Positions 8,258 through 16,571 of a stretch of DNA of 54,133 nt are shown here, piece after piece. The stretch is from assembly GCA_030833845.1 (NCBI GenBank), contig JAURGK010000015.1, forward strand, positions 1 to 54,133. Direction: 5' to 3'. The notes beneath the pieces were generated by a model that was not told where the DNA came from, did not search any database, and worked only from the letters and a program-made list of their open reading frames with translations. This stretch comes from Crocinitomicaceae bacterium. GTDB lineage: Bacteria > Bacteroidota > Bacteroidia > Flavobacteriales_D > Crocinitomicaceae. Each line of letters opens with the position of its first letter. Position 1 is the first letter of the stretch. Made by a program: the position numbers and the translations under genes.

Positions 8258-10078
8258 ATGAAAAAACTCATACTTTTTATCGGCGCTTTAGCAAGTGTAG
8301 CCTATGCTCAAAAAGCACCGCGCATTCAGACTTTTCAAGAGCTCATCAAGGCTCCTAAAGAAGCTTCAGGTGCTGTTGCCAATGACAAAATTTTAGGTGT
8401 TACCCTATGGTCTGATGACTTTTCCAATGCAAGCAACTGGACTATCGATAATTCCGGCCAAACAGGCATTGATTTTGGATGGAACATCAATAGCACCAAC
8501 GATGGTTGGTGGTCAAATAATGGCATTAGTTCCACTTCAGGTGGTAGTTATGCAGAATTAGTGAATGGAGACCCTACTGCGAGCCCGGCAACTCAGGCAC
8601 TCAATGTAGTATACACCCTCACAACTGCCCAGCCAATTGACATTGCAGCCTTGGGCGGAAGCAATCAGGTTTCTTTGCAATTTGAGCAATACGGAGCCCG
8701 ATTCAACGACTTACAAGAAATTCAAATTTCTACCGATGGCTCTACTTGGGTTACGGTAGGCAATAACCTTGACAAGCCTGTTTTGTCTGCTGCAGGCGGA
8801 TCAGCCTATGCCAACCCAGATGTCAAAATCATTAACTTGGCCACTTTCTTGAGTGCCACACCAAGCCCTATTTGGATCCGTTTTTCTTGGACTACGAACT
8901 TCCCTGGATCGGCAACAAATCCAAACGTTTGGATCACCTATGGTTGGTACCTCGACGATGTAAAAATTGTTACCAATCCAACCAATGACCTTTCAGTAAC
9001 TTCAACTTACTGGGGCACCCTCGGCCTACCTTATTATCAAATTCCTGACGAACAAGTTGCAGAAATTGGTTTTTCTGCCGATGTATTTAATGGAGGTGTC
9101 AATACCCAAACAAACGTAACGCTCAATATCAATGCCAACAGTGGTGCTTGGACAGGTGCTTCAACACCAGTGTCTATCAATTCTTTAGACACTGCAGCCA
9201 TTGAACTCACTACTTTTTATATTCCACCGGCAACTCCGGGCAACATTTCAATTACGCGTTCAATTAGCGCTGATTCAACCGATGATATTCCAGCAAATAA
9301 CAGCATTGCCAATATTGACTTTGCAATAACAGACTTTATTTATGCTCGTGACAACGGCACGCCAACAGGAAGCACATCCAATGGCTCAAATGGTTTTGAA
9401 GCCGGGAATTTGTTTGATATTTTCCAAGATGAAACCCTAAAGGCAATCAACGTGCGCCTACCAGGTGGAGCCAATGGTGCAACAGTAGGCACTGAAATCT
9501 TTGTAAAACTCTATTCTTTGGATCCAACCACCGGAGATTTCGTTTTTGAATCTGAATCTGCTCCTTTGGTGTTGGCCTCCAACCAACTCAATACCAACTT
9601 AGTAATGGAATTAGAGCCCTATATTGACCTTGCAGCCGGCATGACTTACTTGGCTGTAGTGGGATCTTATTCTACAGGTTTACGTGTGTCTAATGCGGGT
9701 AAATCTGACCCACAAACCTCATTCTTTTTAGATCTTTCTGACAATACTTGGTATTACACCACCAATACTCCAATGGTACGCATGAATTTTGATCCGATTC
9801 TCAATGTTTCGGAGCAAGCAGAAATTGCACAAGCAGTAGTGTTACCAAATCCAACAACAAGCAATGCCATATTGCGCTTTGAGTTGCAAAACACAAGTGA
9901 CCTAACAGTTATCGTTACGGATGTCACGGGAAAAATCATGCAGTACAACGAGTTTACTCAACTTGCCTCTGGCGCACAAGAATTGACACTTGCTGCCGAA
10001 GATTGGGCGGCAGGAATTTATTCCATTCGATTGATGTCTAATGGTCAATCCTTGACCAAGAAATTTGTGAAGCGTTAA
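8258..10078 (+). CDS. Secreted T9SS cargo with jelly-roll-like and CARDB-like regions
   Basis: This 606-residue protein has an 18-residue signal peptide (ending SVAYAQ). Residues about 55-235 form a beta-rich region around a TIDNSGQTG...GGSYAELVNGD core and an IWIRFSWTTN strand, resembling MAM/jelly-roll folds seen in T9SS cargo. A CARDB-like segment follows (NDLSVTS to PANNSIANIDF). The final 80 residues start VVLPNPTTSNAIL and end LTKKFVKR, a type A Por sorting domain normally cleaved when the protein is attached to the surface. No catalytic motif is recognisable, so the function is unknown. It is transcribed alone or as the tail of the preceding cluster and is followed by a strong terminator. 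Confidence 0.85.
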   Translation: MKKLILFIGALASVAYAQKAPRIQTFQELIKAPKEASGAVANDKILGVTLWSDDFSNASNWTIDNSGQTGIDFGWNINSTNDGWWSNNGISSTSGGSYAELVNGDPTASPATQALNVVYTLTTAQPIDIAALGGSNQVSLQFEQYGARFNDLQEIQISTDGSTWVTVGNNLDKPVLSAAGGSAYANPDVKIINLATFLSATPSPIWIRFSWTTNFPGSATNPNVWITYGWYLDDVKIVTNPTNDLSVTSTYWGTLGLPYYQIPDEQVAEIGFSADVFNGGVNTQTNVTLNINANSGAWTGASTPVSINSLDTAAIELTTFYIPPATPGNISITRSISADSTDDIPANNSIANIDFAITDFIYARDNGTPTGSTSNGSNGFEAGNLFDIFQDETLKAINVRLPGGANGATVGTEIFVKLYSLDPTTGDFVFESESAPLVLASNQLNTNLVMELEPYIDLAAGMTYLAVVGSYSTGLRVSNAGKSDPQTSFFLDLSDNTWYYTTNTPMVRMNFDPILNVSEQAEIAQAVVLPNPTTSNAILRFELQNTSDLTVIVTDVTGKIMQYNEFTQLASGAQELTLAAEDWAAGIYSIRLMSNGQSLTKKFVKR

Positions 10079-10096
10079 TTCATTTTATACAAAATC

Positions 10097-10122
10097 AAAA
10101 AGCCGGGTAACCGGCTTTTTTT
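10097..10122 (+). terminator. Rho-independent terminator
   Basis: A perfect stem AGCCGG/CCGGCT with loop GTAA is extended by A-tract/T-tract pairing and followed by a T run. It lies 19 bp after the stop of the T9SS cargo gene. It is the only clear intrinsic terminator I see in the window. Its T-tract ends only a few bases before the next start codon at 10129. Confidence 0.9.
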
Positions 10123-10128
10123 GTTCAC

Positions 10129-10560
10129 ATGAGCTTCGAATACGGATATTACGGCCTGTTTGTAGCCAGCTTTTTGGCTGCCACGATCTTGCCTGTTGCT
10201 TCAGAGGCAATATTATCGGGTATGCTGGTTTATGGCTTTGATCCGCTCACAACCTTATTGGTTGCAACTTCTGGCAATACCTTGGGCTCTTGGCTCAATT
10301 ATGGGATTGGTTACATTGGCAATCCAAAATGGTTGGAGAAAATGGGGGCCAAGCCCCAATCGATCGAGCAATGGCAAACCAAGGTGCAACACTTTGGAAG
10401 TTGGATGGCTTTACTTTGTTGGCTTCCACTGATTGGCGATATCATAGGCATTGCATTGGGCTTTTTTAAAGCCCCATGGCTCCCGACGTTTATTTTTATG
10501 GGAATCGGTAAATTAATTCGTTATTTACTGGTTTTGGCAGGATTCTACTATTTTTGGTAG
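10129..10560 (+). CDS. YqaA-family (SNARE-associated/DedA-like) membrane protein
   Basis: This is a 143-residue integral membrane protein with an ATG start. It shows the YqaA pattern: an N-terminal helix with FLAATILPVASEAILSGML, a GNTLGSWLNYGIGYI segment (small residues plus the conserved N and G), and WLPLIGDIIGIALGFFK. This is the short, single-domain version of the DedA/VTT fold; DedA relatives are linked to lipid flipping and membrane homeostasis, but the role of YqaA is not settled. The start lies 6 bases after a terminator, so it has almost no leader of its own. Its 3' end overlaps the convergent S41 peptidase gene by 13 bp. Confidence 0.88.
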   Translation: MSFEYGYYGLFVASFLAATILPVASEAILSGMLVYGFDPLTTLLVATSGNTLGSWLNYGIGYIGNPKWLEKMGAKPQSIEQWQTKVQHFGSWMALLCWLPLIGDIIGIALGFFKAPWLPTFIFMGIGKLIRYLLVLAGFYYFW

Positions 10561-12029
10561 TTCAATAGATACTCATAAAAAGGATCTTTTCTTTCAATAA
10601 GGTCTCGACGAGTTGCCCTGATTGGTATGGTTGGTTCAATGGGCAATAATTCCCTTTGTTTGATATGCAGCGGAGTAAATTTTAAGGTAGAAATCATGAC
10701 ATTTATCCCCGTATGATTTAAGGTGATGACGGCCGGATTGCCAAAAGTTCCGCCCATTCCACCCATGCACGTTGATCCGAGAATCTCACCTCGTTCAATG
10801 TATTTAAACCAACCCGCAAATAATACTGAAGCAGACATTGAATTGGCATTTATCACTAATTGGCAAGGGCCATCATAGGCATAGTTCAAATTATTTTTTG
10901 GCAAATAATCATAAAGAATGGTAGCCGTAGATCCTTTGGGCAATTTATAGAAGTCGTATTCTTTTGAAATCAAGCCATTGGGGTAATTGTTTTTTGCTCG
11001 ATTAATAAATTGCATTTCTTGTAAAGGGCTAAGGCGTGCAAAGCGATCGTAATCGCTGCGCTTATAAAGGTAATTGGTGCGAATAGGCGTTTGTTTGGTA
11101 TTGATGTAACTAAACAAATATTCTTCAGCCCGAATGAGCCCACCGAGGTTATTGCGCAAGTCAATATACAAAGATGGGCAATTGCGCTGCTTTACCTCTT
11201 GAAAAAACGCATCAATTTCTTTTTGAAAATGATTCAAAGAGAGGGGTTCAAAAGAAGTAACAGTCAAAATTGCATTGTTCTGCTGGTCAAAAGTATAGCT
11301 GATCATTTCTTCGCTTTCTTCAAATAAGGAGCTTAAAAAATATTTCCATGACGGCGTAAATAAAATACTTTGGTGAATCGTATCACCACTTTGATCAACT
11401 AATTGTATGCTAGCAGTTTTTTCTTCTTTCAATGACATAGACAAAAGATTGTATGCCACACTAATGTATTCAATTGCAATATCATTACTTGCTGCATAGG
11501 CATTGCCCTCATTGAGGCTCAGCAATTTGCCATAGTTATAAAGCTCCGCTATTTCATATTGATCGATTTTAATAAGTTCCGCTCCTCGAGTAATGTTAGG
11601 ATCTAAGGCATAATTGATATAAAATTTTTGATCTATTTGCGAAACAAAAAAAGGCAATACCTGTCTGTTTACATTGACATTGTATAGAAATTGTTTGGGG
11701 TTGATTCCAGTATGAGAATCTTTTAAAACATTTAAATAGGTGTTGACAATCAATAGAAAATCAAACACACTTAAAGGTTTTTGTACCACTTCAGCACAAG
11801 CTTTTTGAAAGGCGCTGCTCAGGTCATTTAATTCTCCGTAATAAGTTGGGTTCGGATGGACTTCTAAAATGTTTTTATGCAACTGAGTAAGATCTGCAAG
11901 CATGGCATCCGGACACAAAATAGTACTTACAACAAGCTGCCTTTTTGGATTAAAATCCATTGAACAAGATTGCGCCATTGTTTGTTGAACAACCAAGAAC
12001 AGCAACAATAAAGATGTCAGTATGCGCAT
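10548..12029 (-). CDS. S41 (tricorn/C-terminal-processing) family peptidase, exported
   Basis: This 493-residue protein has a signal peptide (MRILTSLLLLFLVVQQTMAQ). The N-terminal half has a helical segment (LADLTQLHKNILEVHPNPTY) and a PDZ-like stretch around ITRGAELIKIDQYEIAEL. The S41 core shows SLYIDLRNNLGGLIRAEEY and the nucleophile region NANSMSASVLFAGWF, where the first Ser of SMSAS is in the usual catalytic place; a GGMGGTFGNPA loop follows. Proteins like this occur widely in Bacteroidota as periplasmic peptidases of unknown target. It is divergent from the small lipoprotein gene at 12066 and convergent with the YqaA gene. The general base was not assigned, so activity is likely but not proven. 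Confidence 0.87.
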   Translation of the reverse strand: MRILTSLLLLFLVVQQTMAQSCSMDFNPKRQLVVSTILCPDAMLADLTQLHKNILEVHPNPTYYGELNDLSSAFQKACAEVVQKPLSVFDFLLIVNTYLNVLKDSHTGINPKQFLYNVNVNRQVLPFFVSQIDQKFYINYALDPNITRGAELIKIDQYEIAELYNYGKLLSLNEGNAYAASNDIAIEYISVAYNLLSMSLKEEKTASIQLVDQSGDTIHQSILFTPSWKYFLSSLFEESEEMISYTFDQQNNAILTVTSFEPLSLNHFQKEIDAFFQEVKQRNCPSLYIDLRNNLGGLIRAEEYLFSYINTKQTPIRTNYLYKRSDYDRFARLSPLQEMQFINRAKNNYPNGLISKEYDFYKLPKGSTATILYDYLPKNNLNYAYDGPCQLVINANSMSASVLFAGWFKYIERGEILGSTCMGGMGGTFGNPAVITLNHTGINVMISTLKFTPLHIKQRELLPIEPTIPIRATRRDLIERKDPFYEYLLNYQK

Positions 12030-12051
12030 ACGATGTTGTACGAATATATTC

Positions 12052-12059
12052 TAAATTTG
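12052..12059 (+). promoter_or_regulatory. Candidate -7 element TAAATTTG
   Basis: The sequence matches the Bacteroidota -7 consensus TAnnTTTG and ends 6 bases before the lipoprotein start at 12066, in the 36-bp divergent gap with the S41 gene. No TTG is present at the expected 19-base spacing, so support is moderate. Confidence 0.4.
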
Positions 12060-12065
12060 TTGTAA

Positions 12066-12332
12066 ATGATACGAAATAATAAAACAGTTCTTTTTATAGG
12101 GCTATTGGTGCTTACGCTGGGTTGCTCCTCCAAAGATAAATCGCAATGTACTTGCTTATTTCAAGCAAAGAAAGTGAACGAAATTTCAAATCGTATTTGG
12201 TCTGGATCGGCAACGCATCAGGATACACTTGAGCTTAAAAGCGCCCTACTTAAAAAAGAAAAATCTTGTAAATCGTTACAACAAAGCAGCCCCAAAGAAA
12301 TTCAGGAATTAAAAAAGTTATGCCAACCCTAA
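12066..12332 (+). CDS. Small putative lipoprotein, unknown function
   Basis: This 88-residue protein has a lipobox (LVLTLGCSS) that places the lipidated Cys at residue 20. The mature part contains a second cysteine pair region (SQCTCLFQ), a lysine-rich helix and further cysteines (KSCKSL, KLCQP), so disulfides in the periplasm are possible. I do not recognise a family. The gene ends 8 bp before the preferred start of the epimerase gene, so the two are probably co-transcribed. Confidence 0.75.
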   Translation: MIRNNKTVLFIGLLVLTLGCSSKDKSQCTCLFQAKKVNEISNRIWSGSATHQDTLELKSALLKKEKSCKSLQQSSPKEIQELKKLCQP

Positions 12333-12340
12333 AAGACGAT

Positions 12341-13228
12341 ATGCCAACGGTACTCATTGCGGGTGGTTCTGGCCTCATTGGCGGGCACCTCACGCGCCAC
12401 TTCAAAGACCGTGGCTATCGAGTGTACAAGTTAACGCGCAATCCAAAAAGACATGGACACATTTATTGGGATCCGGAAGCTGGCAAGATTGATACCAAAA
12501 AGCTTGATAAAATTGATATTCTCATCAATTTGGCTGGTGAAAATATCGGCGCAAAGCGCTGGAGATCAAAGCGCAAGGAGGCAATCCTAAACTCTAGGGT
12601 GAAGAGCACAGCGTTTTTGGCTTCACTTATACCACAAATGCCGCGCTTGAACTATTATATCGGCGCTTCGGGCGTGAATTGTTATGGCAATCAAAAAGGC
12701 AAAATATATTATGAAGAGGAGGCTTATGGGTCTGATTTTCTTTCCGCTGTAGTTAAAGAGTGGGAAGGAGCTCACCAACTAGTCACCAACCAAGTCAAGG
12801 GGGCAGTTTTAAGAATATCTATGGTGCTTTCAAGACACGGGGGCTCATTGCACTTGATGAAACAACCGATTTATTTTGGCTTAGGCGCTGCAGTAGCTTC
12901 GGGCAAGCAGCACAGCCCCTGGATTCACATCAATGACCTCTGTCGTTTGATGCTGTTTGCCATTGATCATCAGCTCCAAGGCACCTACAATGCATCTGCT
13001 GCCAACAATACTAATTTGGAAATGACACAGCTATTGGCCAAGTGGATGAAAAGGCCTTTGATTCTGCCCAATGTACCTGCTTTTATCTTGAAATTGCTGC
13101 TTGGAGAACGTGCTATTTTGGTCTTGACAGATTTACAGGCAAGTAATGAAAAAATCAAACAAGCGGGTTTTACTTTCGTATACAGCACACTAGATGCAGC
13201 GTTTAAGTCCTTCTTTAAGAAGAAATAA
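12341..13228 (+). CDS. TIGR01777-family NAD(P)-dependent epimerase (SDR39U1/YfcH type)
   Basis: This is an atypical short-chain dehydrogenase of 295 residues. The Rossmann signature GGSGLIGGHL starts at residue 7, and LINLAGENI, ASGVNCYG and the C-terminal DUF1731-like segment (MKRPLILPNVPAFILKLLLGE) are all diagnostic. I chose the ATG at 12341 because family members begin three to five residues before the glycine motif; an in-frame ATG at 12320 (302 residues) would overlap the lipoprotein gene by 13 bp. The typical catalytic Tyr-x-x-x-Lys of SDRs is not obvious, as in many members of this family. The substrate is unknown; a link to cell division has been proposed in some bacteria. Confidence 0.9.
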   Translation: MPTVLIAGGSGLIGGHLTRHFKDRGYRVYKLTRNPKRHGHIYWDPEAGKIDTKKLDKIDILINLAGENIGAKRWRSKRKEAILNSRVKSTAFLASLIPQMPRLNYYIGASGVNCYGNQKGKIYYEEEAYGSDFLSAVVKEWEGAHQLVTNQVKGAVLRISMVLSRHGGSLHLMKQPIYFGLGAAVASGKQHSPWIHINDLCRLMLFAIDHQLQGTYNASAANNTNLEMTQLLAKWMKRPLILPNVPAFILKLLLGERAILVLTDLQASNEKIKQAGFTFVYSTLDAAFKSFFKKK

Positions 13229-13308
13229 GCGCTGAGTTAAATATTTATTTTCCTTTAGTTCTTTGATTTATCAATAGGAATAATCTGTATATTCAAAACA
13301 AAAAGCGG

Positions 13309-14634
13309 ATGAGAAAAAAGGAAAAAATCTTTGTGTTAGACACCTCAGTTTTGTTACATGATTTCGATGCAATTAATAATTTCAACGAGCATTTCGTAGC
13401 CATTCCTATCACAGTTCTTGAAGAATTAGATAAGTTTAAAATTGGCAACGACACCAAGAATTTTTCTGCACGGGAAGTCATTCGCTTTATCGATAAGCTC
13501 TCGGGAAGTGGCTCCTTACAAGAATGGATCAATCTAGGCAAGGGGCTTGGAAAATTCAAGGTGATCATGGATGAGCAGCCCTCGGGGTTGAATGCCGAAA
13601 AAGTTTTTGCGATGGGTAAAAACGATCATAAAATCATCAATGCCGCTCTACAGCTCATGGAGCACGAACCTAAAAGGGCAATTATACTCGTCACCAAGGA
13701 TATTAATCTGCGTATCAAAGCAAAAGCCCTTGGTGTAATTGCCGAAGATTATCAGACCGGAAAGGTAGATTCATCCGAAATACAAACGGTTGGCAATTAT
13801 GGTGTAGAAGGAATTGATTCCGATGTTATACGAGAAATTTTTACCCGAGGAAGCATTGAAGAAAATGGCATTCTAGGTGATAAAAAAATCACCAATGGTT
13901 ACTATATCCTCAAGAACGGCAAAACCTCTTCTTTGGCCTTCTATAATCACTTCAATGATCAGATAGAGCGCATTGAAAAAGAATTTGTTTATGGGATCAA
14001 GCCCAAGAACGCCGAACAAGCTTTTGCTTTTCATGCACTGCTTAATTCAGAAGTGAAATTGGTGGCCATGCAAGGAGTGGCAGGAACCGGCAAAACCCTT
14101 TTGGCACTTGCAGCTGCACTTGAGCAAAATAAAAAATTCGATCAGGTAATTTTAGCTCGGCCGCTAGTTCCGCTTTCCAACAAAGAAATTGGCTTTTTAC
14201 CTGGCGATGCCGACGATAAAATCGGTCCTTATATGGAACCCCTCTGGGACAACCTCAAATTTATCAAATCTCAATTTGGTGAAAATGAGAAAAAGTACAA
14301 AGCCATTATTGAAATGGAGCAAACCAAGCGCATAGTTATTACACCGCTTGCCTTTATCAGGGGCCGCAGCTTAAGTAACATTATGTTTATCATTGATGAG
14401 GCTCAAAATTTAACGCCACACGAGATCAAAACAATTATTACTAGGGCAGGAGAGAACACCAAAATTGTATTTACCGGTGATGTGCATCAGATTGATACGC
14501 CCTATTTAGATGAAAACAGCAATGGCTTGGCCTACTTAATTGACCGCTTGAAAGGACAACCGCTTTTTGCCCATGTTAAACTGGAAAAAGGAGAGCGCTC
14601 TGAATTGGCCAATTTAGCCAACGAATTATTGTAA
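13309..14634 (+). CDS. PIN-PhoH fusion ATPase (YlaK / PhoH2-like)
   Basis: This 441-residue protein joins an N-terminal PIN RNase domain to a C-terminal PhoH ATPase. PIN acidic residues are visible: D11 (VLDTSVLLHD), E39 (LEELD), D106 (GKNDHKII) and D131 (VTKDINLRIKA). PhoH carries Walker A GVAGTGKT at 256-263, an LARPLVPLSNKEIGFLPGD segment and Walker B IMFIIDEAQN. PhoH2-type proteins are ATP-dependent, sequence-selective RNA helicase/RNases in mycobacteria; the same activity is inferred here since all PIN acidic residues appear intact. It is probably monocistronic; its 3' end overlaps the convergent methyltransferase gene by 9 bp. Confidence 0.93.
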   Translation: MRKKEKIFVLDTSVLLHDFDAINNFNEHFVAIPITVLEELDKFKIGNDTKNFSAREVIRFIDKLSGSGSLQEWINLGKGLGKFKVIMDEQPSGLNAEKVFAMGKNDHKIINAALQLMEHEPKRAIILVTKDINLRIKAKALGVIAEDYQTGKVDSSEIQTVGNYGVEGIDSDVIREIFTRGSIEENGILGDKKITNGYYILKNGKTSSLAFYNHFNDQIERIEKEFVYGIKPKNAEQAFAFHALLNSEVKLVAMQGVAGTGKTLLALAAALEQNKKFDQVILARPLVPLSNKEIGFLPGDADDKIGPYMEPLWDNLKFIKSQFGENEKKYKAIIEMEQTKRIVITPLAFIRGRSLSNIMFIIDEAQNLTPHEIKTIITRAGENTKIVFTGDVHQIDTPYLDENSNGLAYLIDRLKGQPLFAHVKLEKGERSELANLANELL

Positions 14635-15489
14635 AGACAAGGCGCCAATACGCAGTAATTCACCACAATACAGGGCTTTACCGGTTTGGCTTTCAATGAA
14701 CAAGCCGCTTTGTTCAACAGGCCTTCCTTCAAAATATATGGCCGCCAATTCGCTCAGCATACTAGCCTCAATAGAAGGCGAATAGGTATTGAGTGTGAGC
14801 AGGCCACTTGGATTTAATATTTGTGCGGTGGCTGCGAAAAGCTGGTCTATTTTATCCTCGAGTTTCCATTTTTCACCCTTTGGGCCATTCCCCCAAGCGG
14901 GTGGGTCCATGATAATATAGTCGTATTTATTGCCACGTCGCGCTTCTCGCTCTGCAAACTTAAGTGCGTCCTCCAATACCCAATGAATATTGAGCAAGCG
15001 GCTTGCATCCATATTTTCACGTCCCCAATTTAAAATAGATTTTGAGGCATCTACATGAAAAGTATCGGCACCTTTGAGCCTAGCAACGCAGCTAGCAGCA
15101 CCGGTATAGGCAAATAAATTAAGGAATTTATGTTCGGCTTGCAGATGCTGATCAATGTGCTCCCAATTGGCTGCCTGTTCTGGGAACAACCCAACGTGTT
15201 TAAATGTGGAGGTGCCTATATTGAATTTCAATCGTCCAAAAGATACTTGCCACATAGCTGGGGCCTCTGCCTTGAGGGCTTTCCATCGACCGCTTTTACC
15301 CGGTACATCAATAAATTCCCAATGGGCCAATTCACGCCATTCGGTGAAGGGCTTTCCGCTGTGAAAATAGGCTTGTACCTCAGGTCTGATGGTAATTATT
15401 TTACCCCAACGTTCGAGCTTTTTTCCACCGCCGGCATCGAGCAATTGATAGTCTGGCCAACTTGGCGCCGTGGTGCGTGGTGCAGCCAT
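14626..15489 (-). CDS. Class I SAM-dependent methyltransferase (RlmI/RlmK-like)
   Basis: This 287-residue enzyme shows the SAM-binding start FLNLFAYTGAASCVARLKGA, an FHVDASKSILNWGREN acidic loop and the catalytic-type motif IIMDPPAWG, as in large-subunit rRNA m5C methyltransferases such as RlmI. It lacks the N-terminal PUA domain of full-length RlmI. The start at 15489 is chosen because it lies 1 bp after the stop of the upstream gene; an extended start at 15522 would overlap that gene. The target is probably rRNA, but a related Methyltrans_SAM protein with another substrate is possible. It sits last in a minus-strand run (RidA, TPR membrane protein, methyltransferase). Confidence 0.87.
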   Translation of the reverse strand: MAAPRTTAPSWPDYQLLDAGGGKKLERWGKIITIRPEVQAYFHSGKPFTEWRELAHWEFIDVPGKSGRWKALKAEAPAMWQVSFGRLKFNIGTSTFKHVGLFPEQAANWEHIDQHLQAEHKFLNLFAYTGAASCVARLKGADTFHVDASKSILNWGRENMDASRLLNIHWVLEDALKFAEREARRGNKYDYIIMDPPAWGNGPKGEKWKLEDKIDQLFAATAQILNPSGLLTLNTYSPSIEASMLSELAAIYFEGRPVEQSGLFIESQTGKALYCGELLRIGALSLQ

Positions 15490-15490
15490 A

Positions 15491-16072
15491 CTAACGCATT
15501 TTTGGTGTTTTCTTGCGCCCACCCATCATTTGGGCCATACGCATTTGATTTTTAGATGGAGCCATCTGAAGTTGTTGCTGTAACATTTTTATTTGGTCCT
15601 TGAGCATACCGTTTTTATCGTGCTTCTTTGCTTCTGCCAATAAATTTAGGGCCTCTTGTCGGCGACCTGTCTGCGCACAAATACCGGCCAAATGCATTCT
15701 CGAAACGGCGTTGTCTTCATTGGTGCGTAGGCCCAAGAAAAGCGCTTTGCGCAAGAGTTGTTCTGATGCTGCAAAACCCAATTCTTGCGCTCCCAATACC
15801 GCTTTTAAATACAGCACATAAGCATGTTGCTTTTTGGGTAAAAACTGCGGATGACTGATTTTATTGATATAAGCCTTGGCTTTATCTTGGTTCCCGACAC
15901 GCATTTGGTTGAGGGCCAAAATCATGTTTTCGTTTCGAAAGAAGGATAAAATAATTAGTGCGGTGATAAAAATGAAAGAGATGCCCCATCCCCAGTGTCC
16001 GGTAGCAAAGAGGTAGACATTGAAAAAAGCAGCTACAAGTGCGAGCGAAATGCGTATAATAAAAGCAATCAT
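15491..16072 (-). CDS. Membrane-anchored TPR-like protein
   Basis: This 193-residue protein starts with two close transmembrane helices (IIRISLALVAAFFNVYLFA and WGWGISFIFITALIILSFF). A cytosolic helical region follows that looks like degenerate tetratricopeptide repeats (AKAYINKI, ASEQLLRKALFLGL, EALNLLAEAKKHD). The tail is basic and methionine/glutamine rich (QMRMAQMMGGRKK). I do not recognise a named family. It is sandwiched with 3-bp and 1-bp spacing between RidA and the methyltransferase, so the three genes form a short operon. A role as a scaffold is a guess only. Confidence 0.8.
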   Translation of the reverse strand: MIAFIIRISLALVAAFFNVYLFATGHWGWGISFIFITALIILSFFRNENMILALNQMRVGNQDKAKAYINKISHPQFLPKKQHAYVLYLKAVLGAQELGFAASEQLLRKALFLGLRTNEDNAVSRMHLAGICAQTGRRQEALNLLAEAKKHDKNGMLKDQIKMLQQQLQMAPSKNQMRMAQMMGGRKKTPKMR

Positions 16073-16075
16073 AAT

Positions 16076-16513
16076 TTAAGGTTCAATAGTGGCGATACAT
16101 TTAAGTTCAATAGCAATAGGTGTTGGAAGAGATGAAATCTCAACCGTTGTTCGGCATGGAAGATTGTCTTTAAAGTATTCCGCGTAGAGTTTGTTATAAA
16201 CATAAAAGTCTCTTTTCATATTGACTAAAAAGACAGTCACATCAATGAGCTGATCCCAAGAAGATCCGGAAGCTTCCAAAATGGTTCTCACGTTTTCAAA
16301 AACGCTACGGCACTGTGCTTCAAAATCAAAGGTGATAAAATTACCGTTATGATCTAACTTTAGCCCAGGCACTGAAGAGTCATTGGCATCAGAGCCAGCA
16401 ACCCTTGGGCCTACACCTGACAAGAACAATAAGTTACCAGCGCGGCGCGCATGTGGATAAAGCCCAACGGGTTTGGGCGCTTTATCTGTAGAGATTCTAT
16501 CGTTGGCTGACAT
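16076..16513 (-). CDS. RidA-family deaminase, 2-aminomuconate-deaminase-like
   Basis: This 145-residue protein belongs to the YjgF/YER057c/UK114 (RidA) fold. The N-terminus GLYPHARRAGNLLFLSGVGPR, the DFEAQCRSVFENVRTIL helix and LIDVTVFLVNM are closer to the 2-aminomuconate deaminase branch (AmnD) than to canonical RidA. R121 and E136 occupy the positions expected to bind the imine/carboxylate substrate. The start at 16513 is preferred over 16531 because it follows a TAnnTTTG element. No other kynurenine or aminophenol genes are visible nearby, so the enzyme may be a generic enamine/imine deaminase. Confidence 0.88.
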   Translation of the reverse strand: MSANDRISTDKAPKPVGLYPHARRAGNLLFLSGVGPRVAGSDANDSSVPGLKLDHNGNFITFDFEAQCRSVFENVRTILEASGSSWDQLIDVTVFLVNMKRDFYVYNKLYAEYFKDNLPCRTTVEISSLPTPIAIELKCIATIEP

Positions 16514-16528
16514 TTCTTTTAATTTACG

Positions 16529-16536
16529 CAAATATA
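16529..16536 (-). promoter_or_regulatory. Candidate -7 element TATATTTG for the ridA-like operon
   Basis: On the minus strand the sequence is a perfect TAnnTTTG, ending 15 bases before the RidA start, inside the 58-bp divergent gap with the glycosyltransferase. No TTG lies 19 bases upstream of it. Confidence 0.45.
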
Positions 16537-16571
16537 GGCAAAGCCGAGCGATTTCATTAATTTCGCTTTAC

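Noticed and set aside
15498..15858. Plus-strand open frames opposite the TPR membrane protein and methyltransferase
   Set aside because: They are shadows of minus-strand genes with clear domains; their translations have no recognisable motif.
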